64,000 nucleotides of DNA. It comes from Clostridium sp. 'deep sea'. Lineage in GTDB: Bacteria; Bacillota; UBA994; PWPR01. Numbering within the stretch: position 1 is the first letter of the stretch; the number at the start of each line of letters is the position of its first letter. The notes below the pieces were generated by a model. The model had not been told where the DNA came from, searched no databases, and worked only from the letters and a program-made list of their open reading frames with translations. The stretch is taken from assembly GCF_014931565.1 (NCBI RefSeq), contig NZ_CP063353.1, positions 1,240,001 through 1,304,000 of the forward strand, given 5' to 3'. The translations under genes and the position numbers were made by a program. Shown here piece after piece: positions 53,544 through 61,000 of this stretch.

Positions 53544-53545
53544 TT

Positions 53546-55855
53546 TTAATCACCTTTTAACGCTACTTTTAATACTTGATCTACATTTTCTACTGCAATT
53601 ATTTTTAAGGCCCTCTCAACTGACTTTGGTATGTCAATTAAATCATTTACATTCGCCTTTGGTATTATAACAGTTTTTACCCCAACGCGCTTAGCTGCTA
53701 GTAATTTTTCCTTTAACCCCCCTATTGGCAACACCCTGCCACTAAGTGTTATTTCACCAGTAAATCCAAATCTATTTTGCACAGGTTTTTTAACTAGTGC
53801 AGATAATAATGCAACTGCAATGGTTATGCCAGCTGAAGGGCCATCTTTAGGAACTGCCCCCTGTGGTACATGAACATGAATATCGTTTTTGCTAAATACC
53901 TCATCTGGAATTAGGTACTTTCCTGCCTGTGAATGTAAATAGCTTAAGGCAGTTTGAGCTGATTCTTTCATTACATTACCTAGTTTACCTGTTAACTTCA
54001 GTTTACCCTCACCACTAGAGATAACAACCTCTACAGGCATTGTTTCACCACCAACCTCTGTATAGGCTAAAGCAGTTGCAATTCCAACTTGATTGCCATC
54101 AGATAATAAGTCTACTCTAAAAATAGGTTTGCCTAATAAATCTCTAACATTTTTTTGTGATATTGTAAAGCGCGTGCGTTCTTTAGCAACTATTTTTTTA
54201 GCAACCTTACGACATATAGAGGCAATTTTTCGCTCTAATTCCCTAACTCCTGCTTCACGAGTGTACTCATTAATAATTACTTTTATCGCCTTATCATCTA
54301 TTTTTAGCTGTGTTTTCTTTAAGCCATGAGCTATTAACTGTTTAGGGAACAGGTGTAGTAATGCTATTTCGGCTTTTTCTTCTTCAGTATATCCTGGTAA
54401 GGTTATTAACTCCATTCTATCTAGTAATGGTTTAGGTATATTATGTGTTGTATTAGCTGTTGTTACAAATATTACTTTACTTAAATCAAACGGCAAATCT
54501 AGGTAGTGATCTGTAAACTGATAGTTTTGCTCGGGGTCTAGTACCTCTAACATTGCAGAAGATGGGTCACCCCTATAGTCGCTACTCATTTTATCTATTT
54601 CATCGAATAAAAATAAAGGATTTCTTGTTTTAACGCGTTTTAATGATTTTATCACTCTTCCAGGCATTGCGCCAACATAAGTACGTCTATGTCCTCGAAT
54701 AGCAGCTTCATCTTTTATTCCACCCAAAGAACTGCTAATAAACTTTCTTCCTAAAGCCCTTGCTATAGACTTGGCTAAGGAAGTTTTACCAACGCCAGGT
54801 GGTCCCACAAAACATAAAATAGGCCCTTTTAAGTTATTAGTTAACTTTAAAACTGCCATATACTCTATTATTCGTTCTTTAACTTTTTTTAAACCATAAT
54901 GGTCTTCATTTAAAATTCTTTCAGCCTCAGCAATTTCCATATCCTCATTATCTAGGTTATTCCAAGGTAGGCTTAAACATAGGTTTAAGTAGTTCTCAAT
55001 TATTGAGCGCTCTGGTGAACCTTTAGGTGCCTTACTTAAACGCTCTATTTCTTGTAAAAGTTTTTCTTCTACGTCTTTATTTAAATCAAAATCACTGAGT
55101 TTATTGGTGTACTTAGCAAACTCGGGGGTACTCTTTTCTCTTAAACCGAGCTCTGTTTTTATGGTTCTTAATTGCTCTCGCAAATAGTACTCACGCTGAG
55201 TATCTTCTAGCTTTTCCTGTACCTGTTTTTGAATATTTTGGTCTATTTTTAAAAGAGCAATTTCTTCATGTAAGTATGCTAAAAGTTTTTCTAAGCGATT
55301 GTAGAGTGATTTTGTCTCTAAGAGTTCTTGTTTTTTTTCTACTGAAAATGGCATATTACCACCTATTAAATCACCTAATTGTTCAGCACTGTCGATATCT
55401 GTTAATGCTGTAATATCCTCAAATTGGATGTTATGATTTAATGATAAAAACTTGACAAATGCCTCTTTAACTGCCCTTAAAACAATGAGTATATTATCAT
55501 TAGCTTCATCAACTGTGTTAAAGTCTGCTACCTCTGCCTGTAGGTAGGGATTGCTTGCTTTAAATGAAATTACAACAACTCTTTCCATACCCTCTACAAG
55601 TACTCTTGCTAACCCTCCTGGCACTTTAATTATTTGTCTTATTGCTGCAACAACACCAATCTCATACAAGTCTTCGGCTTGTGGATATTCTTGCGAAGCG
55701 TTAACTTGCTGTACTAAACACACTAAATCATCGTTATTAACACTCTTTTCAATCGCAATAAGCGATGATTTACGCCCTACATCGAGGGTTATCATAGTAT
55801 ATGGAAAAACAGCTGTTCCTCTCAATGGTATAACAGGAATATTCCTTTTTGACAT
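53546..55855 (-). CDS. lon: Lon protease (LonA), ATP-dependent
   Basis: The ATG at 55855 (MSKRNIPVIPLRG) is chosen because GGAGGTG lies 5 bases upstream. The 769-residue protein has the N-terminal LAN domain, a coiled region, AAA+ Walker A GPPGVGKTSLAKS near residue 348, and the protease domain with catalytic Ser in KDGPSAGITIA near residue 672 and Lys in GLKEKLLAAKRVG. It degrades damaged and regulatory proteins. engB follows directly. Confidence 0.96.
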   Translation of the reverse strand: MSKRNIPVIPLRGTAVFPYTMITLDVGRKSSLIAIEKSVNNDDLVCLVQQVNASQEYPQAEDLYEIGVVAAIRQIIKVPGGLARVLVEGMERVVVISFKASNPYLQAEVADFNTVDEANDNILIVLRAVKEAFVKFLSLNHNIQFEDITALTDIDSAEQLGDLIGGNMPFSVEKKQELLETKSLYNRLEKLLAYLHEEIALLKIDQNIQKQVQEKLEDTQREYYLREQLRTIKTELGLREKSTPEFAKYTNKLSDFDLNKDVEEKLLQEIERLSKAPKGSPERSIIENYLNLCLSLPWNNLDNEDMEIAEAERILNEDHYGLKKVKERIIEYMAVLKLTNNLKGPILCFVGPPGVGKTSLAKSIARALGRKFISSSLGGIKDEAAIRGHRRTYVGAMPGRVIKSLKRVKTRNPLFLFDEIDKMSSDYRGDPSSAMLEVLDPEQNYQFTDHYLDLPFDLSKVIFVTTANTTHNIPKPLLDRMELITLPGYTEEEKAEIALLHLFPKQLIAHGLKKTQLKIDDKAIKVIINEYTREAGVRELERKIASICRKVAKKIVAKERTRFTISQKNVRDLLGKPIFRVDLLSDGNQVGIATALAYTEVGGETMPVEVVISSGEGKLKLTGKLGNVMKESAQTALSYLHSQAGKYLIPDEVFSKNDIHVHVPQGAVPKDGPSAGITIAVALLSALVKKPVQNRFGFTGEITLSGRVLPIGGLKEKLLAAKRVGVKTVIIPKANVNDLIDIPKSVERALKIIAVENVDQVLKVALKGD

Positions 55856-55980
55856 TGAGGCACCTCCGAAAATATAATAATAGGGCTCACGCATTAGCAA
55901 AATGAACGCTAAAGCGACAGCCCCTTAGTGTATTCGCTTGTAGCTTCGTGTGGTTTGTAATTAACAAGTTGATTACGTGG

Positions 55981-56052
55981 TGTGCTTTCGCGTAATGTGT
56001 ATACCTTAGGTATACGTTTAAATACTGGCTACTGCAACGCGAAATATCACAT
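55981..56052. other. Nested palindrome between lonA and lonB
   Basis: Outer arms TGTG-C-TTTCGCGT (55981-55993) and ACGCGAAA-TAT-CACA (56037-56051) enclose a second, perfect palindrome GTATACC-TTA-GGTATAC (55999-56015). It lies about 125-195 bases before the lonA start and could fold in RNA or serve as an operator. It is not a CIRCE or CtsR site. Confidence 0.55.
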
Positions 56053-56131
56053 TAGTAAAATGTTTAGCTTGCAATTCAAACATTCACTCGTTAGCAAAAT
56101 AACAAAAGTTATTATTGTTTTTAGTTTTAAA

Positions 56132-57790
56132 TTACTGCCCTACAGCTTCTGTAGTATATTTAACTCGCTCTACATCTATTAATATGTGTGGTAAAACTTC
56201 ACTAAAACTGCTTACAGGTATAACTTTTACGCCGGGATAGTCACAAAATGCATCTTGCCAGTTCTCTTGAGGGATTATGGCGATATCTACCTCATTATTT
56301 CGTGAAGCAGCTCTTAATTTATCAATGACTCCACCAATAGGCTTTATTTGCGCCCTTAATGATACCTCACCTGTCATAACTACGTTATTGGCTATTGGAA
56401 TTCCAGTAAAGGCACTATATAGAGCACTAGATATAGTTATACCTGCTGAGGGACCATCAACGGGTGCTCCACCAGCAAAGTTAATATGTATATCATATGA
56501 ATCTATAGCAATATCATACTCTTTTGCTAACATAGTTAAAGCGTTTTCTACTGAGTCATGCGCCATACTTCTTCTTTTTACTTTATGCCCATTTCCACCA
56601 AACTCTTCTTCACTAACAATACCGCTTACTCTAATAGAGCCTTTACCACTTGCTACAGCTTTAACCACAGCCTCTACCTCAATTAATGCACCCGTATGAT
56701 TATTAAAAACAGCCATACCATACGCTAAACCAACCTGAGGATTATCTGCAATTTGTAATGAGTGGCGTGGTTGTAATCTACTACAGTTTATTAACCAGTC
56801 TACGTCACTTGATTTTATTTCTTTACGCTTTTCAACCATTGCTAAGCCTGCAGCAATTTGAACCAAGTTTACTGCCTCACGACCATTTTGAGCATATCTG
56901 CCAATTGTAGATAAGGCTTTTTGATTAAGTTCCATGGATATTCTTTGGCTAGCATTTTTAGCTATAACCATGATATCTGAAGCAGTTAAAGGTCTAAAAT
57001 ATATTTCCAGGCATCTTGAACGTATCGCAGGTATTATTTCATTAGGAGACCTAGTTGTTGCCCCTATAAGCCTAAAATCAGCGGGTAGGCCCTTTTGAAA
57101 AATACTATGTATATGTTCGGGTATTTTACTGTTTTCTTTACTATAATATGCACTTTCTAATAAAACTTTTCTATCCTCTAAAACTTTTAGTAGTTTATTT
57201 ATTTGAATATTATGTAATTCGCCAATTTCATCAATAAATAAAATCCCACCATGGGCTTTACTTACCGCTCCGGGTTTAGGCTGCGGTATACCAGCAACCC
57301 CCATAGAACCTGCGCCTTGATAAATTGGGTCATGCACAGAGCCTATTAAAGGATCTGCTATACCTCTCTCATCAAACCTTGCGGTTGCTGCATCTAGTTC
57401 TATAAATACAGCATTAGCTCTAAAAGGTGAAACAATATTTCTTTTGGCTTCTTCAAGTACTAAACGGGCAGCAGCAGTTTTACCTACTCCAGGAGGTCCA
57501 TATATTAATATATGCTGTGGATTAGGACCACATAAGGCAGCCCTTAACATTCTAATAGCATCCTCTTGTCCTATTATTTCATCAAAACTTTTAGGCCGTG
57601 TTTTTTCTGACAAAGGCTCACTTAGTTTTATAGCTCTTTTTTGTCTTAGTTTTTCTAGCTCTGAACGTGATTCTTTAACTATTGCCTGTTGAGAATTGTT
57701 TTGAGTTAATAATAATCGCAAAAAGTAAATACCTATAATAGCTGCAAATAAAAAATTTAAGATTGTAATAACACCAGTATAACCGTTCAT
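56132..57790 (-). CDS. lonB: LonB, membrane-linked ATP-dependent protease
   Basis: This 552-residue protein has an N-terminal membrane segment (about 8-27), an AAA+ ATPase (GPPGVGKTAAARLVLEEA near residue 100, FIDEIGELHN, RSRCLEIYF) and a Lon-type protease domain with catalytic Ser in DGPSAGITISSA near residue 448 and Lys in GGVIDKLRAA. It has no N-terminal substrate-binding LAN domain. It is the Bacillus-type LonB, which sits next to lonA. GGGGG-type sites precede the start. Confidence 0.93.
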   Translation of the reverse strand: MNGYTGVITILNFLFAAIIGIYFLRLLLTQNNSQQAIVKESRSELEKLRQKRAIKLSEPLSEKTRPKSFDEIIGQEDAIRMLRAALCGPNPQHILIYGPPGVGKTAAARLVLEEAKRNIVSPFRANAVFIELDAATARFDERGIADPLIGSVHDPIYQGAGSMGVAGIPQPKPGAVSKAHGGILFIDEIGELHNIQINKLLKVLEDRKVLLESAYYSKENSKIPEHIHSIFQKGLPADFRLIGATTRSPNEIIPAIRSRCLEIYFRPLTASDIMVIAKNASQRISMELNQKALSTIGRYAQNGREAVNLVQIAAGLAMVEKRKEIKSSDVDWLINCSRLQPRHSLQIADNPQVGLAYGMAVFNNHTGALIEVEAVVKAVASGKGSIRVSGIVSEEEFGGNGHKVKRRSMAHDSVENALTMLAKEYDIAIDSYDIHINFAGGAPVDGPSAGITISSALYSAFTGIPIANNVVMTGEVSLRAQIKPIGGVIDKLRAASRNNEVDIAIIPQENWQDAFCDYPGVKVIPVSSFSEVLPHILIDVERVKYTTEAVGQ

Positions 57791-58025
57791 TCCTGCACCC
57801 CCGCAATTAGTAAATACCCTATAAAACCCTAAAAACTAAAATAACTCTTTTAGGAGAGTTAGGATACCTGTTTTATTATTTCCTATATAGCAGTAGGTTA
57901 TAATGAAAAATTTAATTTTTCTAGAAAAATAATGAATCTATTAACATGAATGTGTTTATACATATAAAGTTAACCATTCGCTTTAGCTGGTGAAGTAGAA
58001 AGCTATATAAGAAGGTTCGTAAACT

Positions 58026-58053
58026 ACAAAAAGCCTAGCGTAATGCTAGGCTT
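58026..58053 (-). terminator. Terminator overlapping the surface-protein stop codon
   Basis: On the minus strand AAGCCTAGC (58045-58053), loop ATTAC and GCTAGGCTT (58031-58039) form a 9-base perfect stem followed by T-rich sequence. The stop codon TAG (58035-58037) is inside the stem's second arm, so the last five sense codons are part of the hairpin. Confidence 0.85.
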
Positions 58054-61000
58054 CTTGCTGCTGCTTCAATATCTCCAAAGGCCCAATGTTCTTTTGTTAT
58101 ATCTATAAACGAACTATCACAATCTGTGATAGGTGTTCTATGAAGCATTCTATTTATTTCTACAATTGCTTCTGCTCTTGTTATAGCTTTATGTGGGTTA
58201 AACAATGTACTTCCATTGATAAATATATTAAGTCTATAAAGCTGATTTATGTATTGCTCAGCAATATGCCCCTTAATATCTGTAAAATATTGCTCGTTTG
58301 AGTTCTGCTTTTTTAAACCCAAGAATTTTGCAATAACAAAGGCTAGCTCTGCTTTTGTTACATTGCTCTGGGGTTGTAAAAGATCATCATTATAAATCTC
58401 TAGTAAACCGTTTTCATAAGCTATTACAATATTATTGTAATACCAGTTCTCTGGTGTAACATCAGTATAGTAATTTTCTTTACTTGTTCTAACCTCACTA
58501 CCTAGTAGCCTGGCAAATAATGAGATCATCTCTGCTCTAGTTATGTATTGATCTGGCCGAACTGTTTTATCTTCATAACCCATCAAGTAGCTTTGGGTAA
58601 GAAAAAGATAATCACTTGAGAACGCTATAAAAGGCTGTCCAGCTCCATTAGTATTAACTACTTTTCCATTATTCTCACTGCTAATTACAGATATTAGTTT
58701 TATTATTTTATAGTCATTTTGGCCATTATATTTAATTTTGAAGTGAACATTACCAGACTCATTTGGTTCAACATTACCAATTTTCCAAACCAGTTGACCA
58801 TCAACAACTTCTCCCTCAATAACTTCAACTACCTCCATACCATCTGGTATTGGTACTGTGATAACTACATCTTGATAGGTTTGTGTTGAGTTATTTTGAT
58901 ACTGCACTGTACCTTTAACCTCATTATTATTAGAGCTATTATCATTTATAGTTATTTTACTATAAAAGTTCTTAGTAAAGTCTAGGTCTTTTTTTACCAT
59001 ACTAAAGTTGTATTCTACTAAATCTTGTTCTACTGATATTACATCGCTAGTAAAGGGTACATATCCTTCTTTAAATGCCTCAATATAATAATCTGCCTCT
59101 GGAAATACCATAAAGGCATATTTACCTTCACTATTAGAGAACTGTGGGTTTTTATTATTTGCTGGTGGCAAGTCATCTACCTTATATAAATTCACTAAAG
59201 CTCCTGCAATATTTCCTTTGGCAGAATTTCTATTTGTATCTGCATAATAAAGCTTAACATAAACACCTGTAATAACCTCTTCAGTAACACTATCAGTAAT
59301 TATGACAAATGGATCAATCAGTATTTGACCGATGCAAATCTCACCATCATTATTAGGAGAGATAGTAGTATTACCTAAGTTAACTTGTTGTCCATTAGGC
59401 AATTGATATACAACACTAAACTTATAATTTTTACCTTCTTCCAGTTGATCGGCTATAAAGATACCTGTATTGCGATTGAGGCTACCATTGATAATATTGC
59501 CTGAGTCATCAGTAACAATCAGGCTAAGCTCATTATGCTCTAAAATACTAGCTCCATTACTGCTCTTAGGAGCATAAACTATCCCAGCAGCGGTTTTATT
59601 AGCATATACCTCACTATTTTCTTTAGATATTTTACCTACATTAACCTGTTGAGTAAATGGTATTTCTAATATTTTACCATCTATCTCAATAATTTCAATT
59701 ATTGTTATATTATAATGCTCATTCGCATTAGGTACATTCATTTCATAATTTCCATTTTCATCAGTGGTCGTTTCATAGGAATAATCTACAATTCCATCCC
59801 CATCAAAATCTTTGGAGATAATTACTTTAGTACCTTTTTTAACTTTACCAGTACTATTGTCTCTAACACTGCCTTTTACTTTTGGCTTTATCTCGTCTTC
59901 ATCGTCATCATCAGGCAAGGTATCATTATCTATAATAGTTATCAGGGTTTCACTTGTGCCTATACTTGCTCCGCCTGTTGCGTTACAAATTTGCAATTTA
60001 AATACCTGACTACCCTCAACCACACTATCATTAGTGATTGGGATAGTTATTATTTTCTCAGCACTATCTCCATTACTAAAGCTGATTGTGCCACTCTTAG
60101 TTGTGTAATCTGTGCCTGCTATGGCACTTTCATCTACAGTTGTATAATCTACACTTACTGCTCCATCACTACCAACTGTACGAGTTATCTGCACCTCTAT
60201 ATAAGCTGTACCCTCCGTTACTTTGTAAGTTGCTTGCTTAAGTGAGATAATTCCATTGTTTACGGGTGGCGCTGTATCATTTACAGTAATAATTACAGTA
60301 GCATCTGCTGAATCTTCGTTACTATCATTAACCTTAAATTTAAAGCTATCTGCACCTATATAATTTGCATTTGCAGTGTAAATAAATCCTCCATCGCTAT
60401 TTACTGTTACAACTCCGTTAGTTGGGTCACTTACCTTTATAAAGGTTAAACTATCGTTATCGGCATCAATTCCTGTTAGTGTACCATTATAGGTTGTATT
60501 CTTAGTTATAGTTACTGTTTGATTATTGGCTACTGGTGTGTTATTTACGGAATCATCATCCTGTATTGTTACAGTAGTTTCATCTAGTAACAATGTTGCT
60601 CCACCTGTAGCTTGACTGAGCTTTATTTTTACTGTTTCATTTTTTTCATGAATATTATCATTTATTAGTTTTAATACTATGTTTTTTGCTCCAGATTCTC
60701 CATCAGTAAAGTTTATAGAACCAGTTAAAGCTTCGTAATCTGAGCCAACTACTGCACTACCACCTGTAACAGAATAATTAACAGTTACAACTCCATTGTT
60801 ACCTACAGTTCTTTCTATAGGGATAGGTAGTTCGTTTACATTTTCATTAATCGTGTAATCACTTGAAACAAAGCCAATAACACCATTTTCATTATCATAT
60901 ACTGTTAATATAAGTTTTTCAGTATGTTCAATTTCTCCATCGCTCACTTTAACACAAATAGTACAGCTGCCAGTTTTATTGTTGTTTGGATTTAATATCA

